50,964 nucleotides of DNA from Desulfofustis glycolicus DSM 9705. GTDB lineage: Bacteria > Desulfobacterota > Desulfobulbia > Desulfobulbales > Desulfocapsaceae. The notes beneath the pieces were generated by a model. That model was not told where the DNA came from. It made no database searches and saw only the letters and a list, made by a program, of their open reading frames with translations. Position numbers and translations under genes: made by a program. Positions 25,432-33,690 of the stretch are shown here, piece after piece (position 1 is the first letter of the stretch; the number at the start of each line of letters is the position of its first letter). Location: NCBI RefSeq assembly GCF_900130015.1, contig NZ_FQXS01000030.1, positions 1-50,964 on the forward strand, written 5' to 3'.

Positions 25432-26403
25432 TCAAGATGTTGTCAGTGCGATATAGCAGGCCGCGGCGATAATCAGGCTGACGATGCGGAACAGCTGGTT
25501 GTAGAAGATGAGTTCGACGGCCAGTTTCGGCTGAAAGATACCGGCGTAGTAGGGAAACTGGTGTCTGACGGCCCGTAGTGGGGAAGACAGGATGTTGCCG
25601 ATCAGCAGCGCGAAAACGATTTCCCGGTAACTCAGGACATTGTCCTGCAGCAGCGCGCCGGCGGCAGCCAGCCCGGCTGTCAACTCAGCGGCCATATGCA
25701 GAGTGATGATACCGATGGCCTGCGGCGAGAGCCAGGGCAGAAAGTCGAGCAGAGAGGCGACACGCTGCTCGAGAAAATCGAAAAATTCGAGCCGGTTCAT
25801 GACAAAGATGACAATGTAGATCGGCACGGTGAACAGGGCGATCTTTTTCATTCGTTTCTTGAATCGCCGCCAGACTTTTTGCCACCGCTGCCCCCAATCC
25901 TGATCTTTTTCCGGGGCCAGAGACAGCGTCGTCAGCTCTTTCGGGGGTGGCAGGAGCAGTCGGCCGACCCCGACAATGGTCAGGGTCCTGAGTAGGGCGG
26001 CCAGGAAGGTGATGCCGACATAGATGAAGGCGGCTCCTTTGATCAGCGGCAGGGTGATGACGATCATCGTCGGTAGATGCAGGAAATAGGTGGGCAGACT
26101 GTTGAACAGGTTGGCCAGCACCAGTTCTCTTTTGTCGATGTCGCCCCGTTCGTAGGCTTCGGCCAGCATGGTATTGGCCGCAACCCCGGAGACGAGCGCC
26201 ATCGCAAAGGCCGCCCCGACGTGTTCGGTAAAATGACCCAACCGGATCAGTGGCCGGGCGACGAGGGCGATCTTGCCGGTCCAGTTCAACGACTCGAGGA
26301 GGTTGGCGGCCAGCAGCCCGATGGAAATGAACAGCAGTAACCTGAGCAGCGGCAGCACTAATTGACCCCAGAGGATGGGGAGCGAAAAAAGTGTCAGTTC
26401 CAT
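25432..26403 (-). CDS. membrane protein with nucleoside-recognition (Gate) domains
   Basis: 323 residues with eight or more hydrophobic helices. GAAFAMALVSGVAANTMLAEAYERG near residue 62 and the later LHMAAELTAGLAAAGALLQDN are arranged as the two Gate-domain halves (PF07670), seen in nucleoside transporters, SpmA/SpmB and FeoB. Substrate unknown. It lies upstream of the riboswitch on the same strand; the riboswitch promoter begins about 80 nt after its stop, so it is probably a separate unit. No strong ribosome site precedes the ATG. Confidence 0.8.
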   Translation of the reverse strand: MELTLFSLPILWGQLVLPLLRLLLFISIGLLAANLLESLNWTGKIALVARPLIRLGHFTEHVGAAFAMALVSGVAANTMLAEAYERGDIDKRELVLANLFNSLPTYFLHLPTMIVITLPLIKGAAFIYVGITFLAALLRTLTIVGVGRLLLPPPKELTTLSLAPEKDQDWGQRWQKVWRRFKKRMKKIALFTVPIYIVIFVMNRLEFFDFLEQRVASLLDFLPWLSPQAIGIITLHMAAELTAGLAAAGALLQDNVLSYREIVFALLIGNILSSPLRAVRHQFPYYAGIFQPKLAVELIFYNQLFRIVSLIIAAACYIALTTS

Positions 26404-26472
26404 GGCGGCGTCACATGGTGGGCGGCAGATTGAGAGACTGTCACAGCAACGTTCCGGGAAGCGGCAGCGTTT

Positions 26473-28353
26473 TCAGCGTATCGCTGACGGGATAATCCCC
26501 GGCGAGGGGAAAAGCTGCAGCATGCAGTGGGCATTGAGACCGTTCGGGTCGTTGAAGAGCAGCAGTTGCTCGGCGGCCGGTTCGATATCCCGTATCAGTC
26601 CGGTAAGACCGGTCAGTAGCGGAGATTGCAGTGCGGCGGCCCGGGATTCGCTGCCGATCCGGCGGAAGAGCTGTTCTCTGAGAGAGAGCGGTTCGGTAAG
26701 GGTGGTTACCGCATAGTTACCCAGGCCGGCCTTGGCGGCCGCTGCTTTGATGGCCTGGTCGAGGTCGCCGAGCTGATCGACGAGACCGATATCGCGGGCG
26801 GCGATGCCGGAATAGACCTTACCCTGGGCAAGCCCTTCGACGGTCTCCTCGGTCATGCCGCGCCCCTCGGCTACGATGGAACGAAACTTCCGATAACCGT
26901 TTTCCAGGGTCAATTCGATAGCCTCCTTGATTTCCGGAGCCAGGGGACGACTCAGGTCGAGGCCTCCGGAAAGGTTGGTGGTGCCGATGCCGTCACGGCG
27001 GATGCCGAGTCGGGCCAAACTCTCGTCAAAGGTCGGCAGGGCCATGAAGATACCGATGGAACCGGTGATGGTGCTCGGGGCCGCCCAGATTTCATCGGCG
27101 TCGGCGGCCAGCCAATAGGCACCCGATGCGGCCATACTGCCCATGGAGACAACGACCGGCTTGCCGGCCTGTTTGAGCTGCAGTAGTTCCTGCCGGATCA
27201 TTTCCGAGGCAAAGGCCGAACCGCCTCCGCTGTCGATGCGCAGGACCACGCCTTTGACGGCCGGCGTTGTTCGTGCCTGCTGCAGTAATGAGGTGATCGT
27301 GTCGGCGCCGATGGTGCCGGTGCTGCTGCGACCCGGCATGATTGCCCCCTGGGCGACGATCAGGGCGATTTCCGGCTGTTCTTCGGCAGCGCCGCGATAA
27401 GACGGGTCAACCGTTTTCAGATAGGTGGTGAACGATACCATGCGGGGTGAGCCGTCGGTCGTCGAGTCGGTCAGGGTGGCCAGGTAGCTGCTTGTTTCAT
27501 GACGGTGGCTGAGCCGGTCGACCAGACCGCTGTCGAGGGCGAGACGGGCCAGGTCGCCGCCGACTTCCCTGAGATTATCCGGGATGCGATTGATATAGGC
27601 GGTGATAGCCTCCGGCTGAAGGTCTCGTTGGTCGGCAACGTCGTCAAGATACTGGGCCCACAGGTCGGTCAGCCAGGCCCGTGACTGACTGCGATCTTCC
27701 GGCGACATGGAACTCCTGGTCAACGGTTCGGTGGCAGACTTGTAATCGCCCACTTGGAAGACATGAAAGCGGATATTGAGTTTGTCGAGCAGTTCCTGGA
27801 AATAAAACCGATAGACCGAGAAACCGCTCAGGTTGACGCCTCCCATCGGGTTGAGCAGAACCGTATCCGCGTGGGCGGCAAGATAGTATTGACTCTGTGT
27901 ATAATAATCTTCGGCGGCGATTACCTGTTTGCCGCTTTGCCTGAAGCGGGTCAAGGCCGCACCGATTTCCTGCAATTGGTTCAGACCGGCGCCGTCAAAG
28001 GATTCCAGGTCGAGCACGAGCGCGACGATGCTGTCGTCGTCCGCGGCTTGATCGAGTACATCGAGAACATCCTGCAGCAGCGTTTCCCGTGGTTGATCGG
28101 AGAACCCGAGGAACTCGGAGAGATAGCCGTCGATGGGAGCAGCGTCCTGTTGCTGTTCGACAATGGTGCCGGAGAGGGTGAGTTTGAGGATACTGTCGAG
28201 TGGGATGACCGTCTCCGTCGAACGGAACAAGGTCACCGCGAGCAGCGCGATACCGCCGAAGAACAGTAGGTTGAAGACGATGGTCCAGAGCGTCCCGAGA
28301 ATCTTCGCGAGGACCTTGAAGATGTTAAATATCGATACAAAAAAATCTTTCAT
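26473..28353 (-). CDS. sppA: signal peptide peptidase SppA, 67K type
   Basis: A membrane-anchored Ser/Lys protease that degrades cleaved signal peptides. About 626 residues, close to E. coli SppA (618). An N-terminal membrane anchor (LWTIVFNLLFFGGIALLAV) is followed by two tandem S49 domains. The catalytic Lys is in VGDYKSATEPLTR (about residue 204) and the Ser in GSMAASGAYWLAADADE (about 404); both motifs and spacing match the E. coli K209/S409 dyad. I start at ATG 28353 at the membrane anchor. The frame is open further upstream through a palindromic repeat, which I take as non-coding. Confidence 0.93.
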   Translation of the reverse strand: MKDFFVSIFNIFKVLAKILGTLWTIVFNLLFFGGIALLAVTLFRSTETVIPLDSILKLTLSGTIVEQQQDAAPIDGYLSEFLGFSDQPRETLLQDVLDVLDQAADDDSIVALVLDLESFDGAGLNQLQEIGAALTRFRQSGKQVIAAEDYYTQSQYYLAAHADTVLLNPMGGVNLSGFSVYRFYFQELLDKLNIRFHVFQVGDYKSATEPLTRSSMSPEDRSQSRAWLTDLWAQYLDDVADQRDLQPEAITAYINRIPDNLREVGGDLARLALDSGLVDRLSHRHETSSYLATLTDSTTDGSPRMVSFTTYLKTVDPSYRGAAEEQPEIALIVAQGAIMPGRSSTGTIGADTITSLLQQARTTPAVKGVVLRIDSGGGSAFASEMIRQELLQLKQAGKPVVVSMGSMAASGAYWLAADADEIWAAPSTITGSIGIFMALPTFDESLARLGIRRDGIGTTNLSGGLDLSRPLAPEIKEAIELTLENGYRKFRSIVAEGRGMTEETVEGLAQGKVYSGIAARDIGLVDQLGDLDQAIKAAAAKAGLGNYAVTTLTEPLSLREQLFRRIGSESRAAALQSPLLTGLTGLIRDIEPAAEQLLLFNDPNGLNAHCMLQLFPSPGIIPSAIR

Positions 28354-28415
28354 GTCAGGACTCGAGTTGGTCGGTGAACCAGAGAGACGTCGTTTTGCTG
28401 CCGGAATCTCGATCA

Positions 28416-28494
28416 ACGGCGGGACAGGTTTTAACCTGTCCCCCCCCCTCATCATCAAAACCTCCGGCAGGACCGGCCGGCCCGGGGAGTTCAG
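28416..28494. repeat. palindrome plus end-fragment of the structured repeat
   Basis: GGGACAGGTT and AACCTGTCCC (28421-28430 and 28433-28442) form a perfect 10-bp stem with a TT loop. It is followed after 18 nt by CCTCCGGCAGGACCGGCC (28461-28478), identical to the end of the repeat at 30558-30744. The same AACGGCGGGACAGG precedes both loci. This looks like an internally deleted copy of that element, placed between sppA and dinB. Confidence 0.7.
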
Positions 28495-28610
28495 CCTGTA
28501 GAACCGATTTCCATATAAAAAAAAAGGCAATAGCGAGCGATCCGGGCAATACTGCCGGAGATAATAGCAATCATCGGGGTGCAAGTAAACCCGGTATCTT
28601 TGCCGGATCG

Positions 28611-29732
28611 TCAGTGACTGGGACGGGAGCTTTGGCAATGATCAGCAGCGCCGGACGGGGCGGGAAAGGGCAGGAGGAGCTGGCGGGGGCGGTCGGCCGC
28701 GGCCGTCGTCAGCTTGGCAGCGGCTATCCCGAGCAGGCGGACTTTTTTTTGTCCCGCCTCGGTCCGGGCCAGCAGCGGCAGCACGCAGTGGATAATGTCT
28801 TCGACCCGGTTAAGCGGCCGGGCAAGGGTGGTCGACCGAGTGATGGTGACGAAGTTTGCGTAGCGAACCTTCAGGGTTACCGTCTGGCAGTAAGTGGAGC
28901 GGCTGCACAGAGACCGGCTGACCCGCTCGGCCAGATGGGTGAGTATCTGCTTTATTTGAGTCCGATCCCGGGTGTCTCTGCGGAGCGTTGTTTCGGCGCC
29001 GATCGATTTTCTGATCCGTTGGGGTTGGACGATTCGCTGGTCGTGGCCCCGGACGATATGGTAGAAAAACACCCCTTGTTTGCCGAAGTGTTCCACCAGC
29101 CGTGGCAGCGACCAACTCAGCAGGTCCGCTCCACGGGTGATGCCGATCCGAGCCATTTTCTCGGCGGTTACCGTGCCGACGCCGTGGAAGGAGGCGATCG
29201 GCAGCCCGGCCAGGAAATCGGCGGCCATTTCCGGGGTGATAACGCTGATGCCGTTTGGTTTGCGCAGGTCAGAGGCGACTTTGGCTAGGAACTTGTTGAA
29301 CGATACGCCGGCCGATGCGGTCAGCCCGGTCTCCTCGTGAATCTGTCGGCAGATCCGGTGGGCGAGCGCGGTGGCGGAGGGTTCACCTTGGGAATTGTCG
29401 GTTACATCGAGATACGCCTCGTCCAGCGAAAGTGGCTCGACCAGCTCGGTGTAGCTCCTGAAGATTTCCATGATCCTTGCCGATATCTCGCGATAGCGGC
29501 CGAGACGAGGGACGATGAAAATCGCGTCCGGACAGCGGGCGAAGGCGCGAGCACACGGCATTGCCGAGTGGATGCCGAAGACCCGGGCCTCGTAAGAGCA
29601 GGCGGCGACAACACCGCGGGAGTCGGGACGACCACCGACCACCACTGGTTTGCCGATCAGTTCCGGGTTGTCAAGTTGTTCGACGGAAGCATAAAAGGCG
29701 TCCATGTCGATATGGATGATCTTTCGCGCCAC
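28611..29732 (-). CDS. dinB: DNA polymerase IV (Y-family, translesion)
   Basis: An error-prone polymerase for lesion bypass. N-terminal IIHIDMDAFYASVE carries the first catalytic Asp; SLDEAYLDV holds D104 and E105, the other metal ligands. SAGVSFNKFLAKVASDLRKPNG is the fingers/palm signature; the HhH region FHGVGTVTAEKMARIGI and the little-finger domain follow. 373 residues is a normal length. The C-terminus PRQLLLPFP resembles the beta-clamp binding motif (QxxLxLF type). Start is GTG 29732 with GGAGGG upstream. I see no LexA box in the 120 nt before it. Confidence 0.95.
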   Translation of the reverse strand: MARKIIHIDMDAFYASVEQLDNPELIGKPVVVGGRPDSRGVVAACSYEARVFGIHSAMPCARAFARCPDAIFIVPRLGRYREISARIMEIFRSYTELVEPLSLDEAYLDVTDNSQGEPSATALAHRICRQIHEETGLTASAGVSFNKFLAKVASDLRKPNGISVITPEMAADFLAGLPIASFHGVGTVTAEKMARIGITRGADLLSWSLPRLVEHFGKQGVFFYHIVRGHDQRIVQPQRIRKSIGAETTLRRDTRDRTQIKQILTHLAERVSRSLCSRSTYCQTVTLKVRYANFVTITRSTTLARPLNRVEDIIHCVLPLLARTEAGQKKVRLLGIAAAKLTTAAADRPRQLLLPFPAPSGAADHCQSSRPSH

Positions 29733-29856
29733 CGATTTTTCCCTCCGTTGCCGGGGCTCAACAAGTGCTGTTCATTATCGTCTCGATCTGCTAGAGTTTC
29801 GCCGGTGTCTCGTGGTATCGATAACGACTTGAGAATCTGCTACCGACTACTCTACC

Positions 29857-30528
29857 ATGACCGAACAGAAAAAAAGAGAGATCATCGGCGAGATTTCACT
29901 GTTTCAGGGGTTGCCTGACGACCAGCTGGAGACTATTGCGGCGCTGGCTCGGGAAAAGCAGTATGGCCGAGGGGAGACGATATTTTTCGAAGGGGATCCG
30001 GGTAACGGGTTTTACCTGATTGCCGCCGGCCAGGTCAAGGTCTTCAAGATGAACCTGCTCGGCAAGGAACATATCCTGCACATTTTTGGTCCCGGTGAAC
30101 CGATCGGCGAGGTGGCGGTGTTTCATGGCCAGCCGTTTCCGGCCAGTGCCGAGGCGTTGGTGCAGAGTACGCTGCTGTTTCTGCCGCGGCGAGAATTCGT
30201 CGAACTGATCGAGGCACACCCGTCCATCGCCTTGAATATGCTGGCGGTGTTGTCGCTGCGTCTGCGGCAATTTACCGCGCAGATCGAGAATTTGTCGCTC
30301 AAGGAAGTGCCGGCGCGGCTGGCGAGTTATCTGCTCGTTGCGGCGGAGGAGCAGCAGACCGGCAATGTGGTCAATCTCGACATTTCCAAGGGACAGCTGG
30401 CCAGCCTGCTCGGTACCATCCCGGAAACCCTGTCCCGGATCTTTGCTCGGATGAGCGATGACGGCCTGATACGCGTGGACGGCCGCGCCATCACCATCCT
30501 CGATCGCCAGGCCTTGGCAGATCGATGA
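29857..30528 (+). CDS. Crp/Fnr-family transcriptional regulator
   Basis: 223 residues. An N-terminal effector domain (ISLFQGLPDDQLETIAALA, FFEGDPGNGFYLIAAGQVKVFK, GEPIGEVAVFHG) is followed by a dimer helix (VLSLRLRQFTAQIE) and a winged helix-turn-helix (ISKGQLASLLGTIPETLSRIFARM). No N-terminal Cys cluster, so it is not a classical [4Fe-4S] Fnr. The Arg of canonical cAMP binding is absent (FPASAEA), so the ligand is not cAMP by the CRP scheme. The GTIPETLSR recognition helix resembles the SRE-type group. Target genes unknown; transcribed divergently from dinB. Confidence 0.93.
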   Translation: MTEQKKREIIGEISLFQGLPDDQLETIAALAREKQYGRGETIFFEGDPGNGFYLIAAGQVKVFKMNLLGKEHILHIFGPGEPIGEVAVFHGQPFPASAEALVQSTLLFLPRREFVELIEAHPSIALNMLAVLSLRLRQFTAQIENLSLKEVPARLASYLLVAAEEQQTGNVVNLDISKGQLASLLGTIPETLSRIFARMSDDGLIRVDGRAITILDRQALADR

Positions 30529-30532
30529 AACC

Positions 30533-30744
30533 AACGGCGGGACAGGGATCAAGTCGGAATGGCTGGCCGGTCCTGCCTCCGGCTGCTGCGCTGCGGCCTG
30601 ATCGGCTGGCCTCCGAGGCCGGCAGACAGGCCATCCATTGCCTGACCGCCGGCTGCGGACGTCCTGTCCGCAGCCCTTCGGGCCTAATTCTCCGACCCGC
30701 CGGGCCTTCGCGATGCAGCCTCCGGCAGGACCGGCCATCCCTGG
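30533..30744. repeat. structured dispersed repeat, copy A (about 187 bp) with 5' GGCGGGACAGG
   Basis: Core 30558-30744 is copy A, inverted relative to copy B (21957-22107). Its ends TGGCCGGTCCTGCC and GGCAGGACCGGCCA pair perfectly. Compared with copy B, base pairs changed on both sides (T-A to C-G, G.U to G-C), so the stem is conserved. Internal hairpin CTGCGGAC/GTCCGCAG is perfect. It contains an extra segment of about 35 nt near 30610-30646. It starts 5 nt after the Crp-family stop and ends before a minus-strand gene, so it may end both transcripts. Confidence 0.85.
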
Positions 30745-30777
30745 GAAGCTGGTTTTTAGGAAAAAAATTCCTGTGGT

Positions 30778-31443
30778 TCAATAGAACAGCTGATTGATCA
30801 GGGGTTCGCTCGGTTCCTTGATGAACTCGCCGCCGCCGTCGGCGGTCTTCAGGCCGAACATGGCGAGCACGTTTTTGTCCATGTAGAGACGATAGGAACG
30901 GGCCGCGATGATCGTGGCATCATTGGGGTTGATCAGCCGAGCGGAGATATACATCGTTCGTTGCGCCATCGAGGTGGTGCCGACGAGGATGGCTTGGGCA
31001 GGCTGGGATTCTTTCAGCAGGGACAACTGCCGGGACAGGATTGTTTCACCCGATTTCGGCTGAATGACCAGGTCGGGCCGCAATTTGATTTCTTTGACCG
31101 TATAGCCAAGCTGGACCAGGCGTGCCGCCAGGTTCTCCTGAAGCACCCTGCCGAAATGGGAAGTCCGCTCCAGCTCATTGTTGTCGACGAAGGTGGTGGT
31201 CAACACCGGCAGCTGCGGTTGGCGCGGCAATAACGGCGGAAAGGCCTGGCTGATCAGGTCGTCAGCGATTTCGTTGGCAAAATCGACCAGGTCGACATCC
31301 CTACCGAGGCTGCTTTCGAGTCGTGTCTCGTTGAACGCGGCGCAGCCGCTCAGCAACAGGAGCGTCAGCAAAAAAAGGGGCAGCATCATCACACCGCGAT
31401 ACTCTTGCTGCCGGCTGAACGCGAAGCTCGATTGATGGGACAT
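30778..31443 (-). CDS. FlgO-family outer-membrane lipoprotein
   Basis: About 221 residues with a lipobox (LFLLTLLLLSGCAA), so it is lipid-anchored at Cys about 35. The body fits the FlgO domain: VLTTTFVDNNELERTSHFGR, LAARLVQLGYTVKEIKL, and ILVGTTSMAQRTMYISARLIN. FlgO is a flagellum-associated outer-membrane lipoprotein in Vibrio, but many homologues occur away from flagellar genes and their job is unknown; none is seen here. ATG 31443 has GAGGAGAAG upstream. A second start at the MMLPLF pair would still keep the lipobox. Confidence 0.82.
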   Translation of the reverse strand: MSHQSSFAFSRQQEYRGVMMLPLFLLTLLLLSGCAAFNETRLESSLGRDVDLVDFANEIADDLISQAFPPLLPRQPQLPVLTTTFVDNNELERTSHFGRVLQENLAARLVQLGYTVKEIKLRPDLVIQPKSGETILSRQLSLLKESQPAQAILVGTTSMAQRTMYISARLINPNDATIIAARSYRLYMDKNVLAMFGLKTADGGGEFIKEPSEPLINQLFY

Positions 31444-31570
31444 AACACTTCTCCTCAGTAGGGAACCCTGAAAAATTGTCATTTCGCTCAATCTCATCGT
31501 TGCTTAATCAAATTTTATCCTCGGAATATCGTGTATATGCCTGTGGTAAAATTTTCTTGCGCGCCTCGAT

Positions 31571-31603
31571 CTTGAACGAGATTCCTAATTTTTCAAGCTT
31601 CCC
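31571..31603. repeat. diverged half-copy of the 30-bp-stem hairpin
   Basis: Thirty-three nucleotides beginning CTTGAACGAG and ending TTTCAAGCTTCCC match the loop plus right arm of the hairpin at 32617-32679 with about four differences; the left arm is missing. It lies 18 nt past the stop of the lipoprotein gene at 31622-32398, whose other side carries the complete hairpin. Confidence 0.7.
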
Positions 31604-31621
31604 AGTAGTGTGGCGGACATC

Positions 31622-32398
31622 TTAAATGCCGGTCGTCTCCGCCGGTGCACCGGCGGCAGTTGATTTTGGTTCGTCAAAGATTCCCACAGGTTGTTGCCTG
31701 GTGGCCGGTGGCGCAGAACCGGGGGTGCTGAGTGTGATTTGGGCCGGTGCGGTCGTTGTGTTGTAATGCCAGGAATCGGTAGTGTTGATATAGTAGATGC
31801 TGGTATCTCGATAGAGATAGGTGTTTTTGGCGATCATCGACGTGGTGATCACCACCTCGAACCGATCGAGGCTGTTATAGGCCGCGTTGAGGGCATCGAT
31901 GCCGCCGGCCATGGCCATCGCCGCCAGTTCCCAGGGCGCGTTGCGCAACACAATGATACCGGCGGAAATGGACGTCAACAGTCCCGGCCGAATGGTCCGT
32001 AATCGGTGGGTATGGTGGTAGACCGGCTGCGCCTTGTAATGCACGACGATGGTGTCTTCGGTCGGTGTGCTGCTGGTCGGCACCCCGAGGGCGACCAGGT
32101 TGGTGATCAGCAGATCCCTGAAGGCCTCGTCGAAGACCGATGTCTCGGCCGCCCGACAGGGGGTGTCCTCGTCGCCGCAGGTCTGTCTGACAAAAACCGG
32201 AGTGGTGAGAAAATCGCCGAGGATCAAAGCGGTATTGATTTCGCCCGCCACGTCGGCTGCCAGGACGTCCCAGTGATGACCGGCCTGCATTTTCTGCTGG
32301 TCGGAATAGACGTAGGGGGCCGGTTCGGGAACCCTGCCGCAGCCGGCAGCCAGCAGGGCCGACAGCGCTGCGATCAGGACAAAAAGCTGTTGCTTCAT
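31622..32398 (-). CDS. putative lipoprotein of unknown function
   Basis: 258 residues with a clear type II signal (LIAALSALLAAGCGR; lipidated Cys at 20). The mature part has RQTCGDEDTPCRAAETSVFD with two Cys that could form a disulfide, then a region rich in Thr/Tyr and a Pro/Ala/Thr tail. I do not recognise a family, though the layout (small lipoprotein with a DEAFRDLLITNLVALG helix) recalls FlgP/FlgO-like outer-membrane lipoproteins, and it lies just upstream of a FlgO homologue on the same strand. The 178-nt gap between them carries a half-hairpin repeat. Confidence 0.75.
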   Translation of the reverse strand: MKQQLFVLIAALSALLAAGCGRVPEPAPYVYSDQQKMQAGHHWDVLAADVAGEINTALILGDFLTTPVFVRQTCGDEDTPCRAAETSVFDEAFRDLLITNLVALGVPTSSTPTEDTIVVHYKAQPVYHHTHRLRTIRPGLLTSISAGIIVLRNAPWELAAMAMAGGIDALNAAYNSLDRFEVVITTSMIAKNTYLYRDTSIYYINTTDSWHYNTTTAPAQITLSTPGSAPPATRQQPVGIFDEPKSTAAGAPAETTGI

Positions 32399-32616
32399 AC
32401 CTGCCTCATGGTGACGAGACGGACAACGCCCGGCAGGGGCCGACTCCGTCGCTGATTAATCCTGACTCGGCGAAGGCTCGGGCGGTATCCGAGCCAGCGT
32501 AACGCGAATTGCCCGTTCATGTCTTTCTATCGGCTGATTGGCGGAAAACTATAGCAATCCTGAGAAAAACGGCCGGGGTTGGCCATATTCGGCTGCATGG
32601 CGGATCCAATACTCAA
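32399..32616. other. intergenic region upstream of the lipoprotein and PHP genes
   Basis: Part of a 413-nt gap between divergent genes. I see no convincing gene or strong sigma-70 promoter on either strand. The only striking object is the long hairpin directly to the right (32617-32679). Confidence 0.4.
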
Positions 32617-32679
32617 GGGGAGCTTGAAAAATTCGGGATTTCGTTCCTTGAACGAAATCCCGAATTTTTCAAGCTCCCC
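32617..32679. repeat. perfect 30-bp stem hairpin with 3-nt loop
   Basis: Arm 32617-32646 (GGGGAGCTTGAAAAATTCGG...) is the exact complement of 32650-32679, with a CTT loop. At 63 nt it is the longest perfect inverted repeat I see in the window. It lies between divergent genes, 132 nt before the PHP start, and is not an end-of-gene terminator. A half-copy is at 31571-31603. Confidence 0.9.
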
Positions 32680-32811
32680 TCACTAGCACGTTGCCTGCAC
32701 CGCACTCCGCGGTTATGGTGATGGTTGGCCGGGTTGCTGTCGTGCCCGTCGCTGTGACAGCTCAAGTTCCGCTGTTGCAGCCAGGCAAGGAAATAACAGG
32801 AGCTACACGGG

Positions 32812-33690
32812 TTGGGCAGCATGTTGGATTTGCATCTTCATTCCAGTCATTCGGACGGCACCATGACGCCGGAGGCGTTGGTCGAGATGGCTCACGGACG
32901 AGGACTGGTACTCGTGTCGATCACCGATCACGATACCGTCAGCGGTACCGGTGAAGCCCTGGCCGCAGGGCGAAGGCACGGTGTTCGCGTGATTTCCGGT
33001 CTTGAATTGAGCGTGTCCTGGCGCGACTATCACCTGCATCTGCTCGCCTATGATTTCGACTGGCAAAACGATGCATTGCAGAGCGGCTTGAGGGTGCTCC
33101 AGGAAGCACGAGCGCAGCGCAACGGAAAAATCATCGATAAGCTTGTCTCTCTCGGTTTGCCGGTGAGTGAAGAAGCGTTGCGCACCTTTACCGGCGGCGG
33201 ACAGACCGGGCGCCCGCATATCGCCCGGCTCCTGGTCGCGAAGCGGGTGGTAGGTTCGATCGACCAGGCCTTTGCCGGCTATCTGCGCAAGGGCGCCTGC
33301 GCCTATGTGTCGCGTTATGTCTTTCCGGCCGATCAGGCCTGTACCCTGATCCACGGGGCCGGAGGGATAGCGGTGTTGGCGCATCCCGGTCAGCTGGCTC
33401 TGCCGCAGGACGAGCTAGCCGGATTGCTTGGCGAACTGAAAGAGCAGGGCCTGGACGGCTTGGAGACATTTTACCCGACGCAGCGGGGAAAACAATTGCG
33501 GCAATTGCGGGCCCTGGCCGACCGTTTTCAATTGCTGGAAACAGGCGGCTCAGACTATCATGGCGACATCAGACCGGGGACGCGGATGGCCGGCGGTCCG
33601 GATTTCAGGGTGCCCGGCGAGATCCTGGCCGGACTGCAACACCGATGGGAAACCGACGAACAGCAGAGCGTGGGAAGCAAGAGCCAATGA
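32812..33690 (+). CDS. PHP-domain phosphoesterase (YciV/RNase AM-like)
   Basis: About 292 residues with the full set of PHP metal-binding motifs: LDLHLHSSHSDG at the N-terminus, SITDHDTVSG, ISGLELSV, VLAHPGQL and the C-terminal GGSDYHGD. The group includes 3',5'-nucleotide bisphosphate phosphatase/5'-exonuclease YciV. TTG 32812 has AGGAG 9 nt upstream; ATG 32821 is the alternative but is 18 nt from it. The stop overlaps the next gene by 4 nt, coupling it to a sigma-54 activator. Confidence 0.9.
   Translation: MGSMLDLHLHSSHSDGTMTPEALVEMAHGRGLVLVSITDHDTVSGTGEALAAGRRHGVRVISGLELSVSWRDYHLHLLAYDFDWQNDALQSGLRVLQEARAQRNGKIIDKLVSLGLPVSEEALRTFTGGGQTGRPHIARLLVAKRVVGSIDQAFAGYLRKGACAYVSRYVFPADQACTLIHGAGGIAVLAHPGQLALPQDELAGLLGELKEQGLDGLETFYPTQRGKQLRQLRALADRFQLLETGGSDYHGDIRPGTRMAGGPDFRVPGEILAGLQHRWETDEQQSVGSKSQ

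Noticed and set aside
28354-28638. N-terminal extension of SppA into the palindromic spacer
   Set aside because: The extra residues come from the repeat DNA and from antisense dinB sequence; the E. coli-like anchor starts at 28353.
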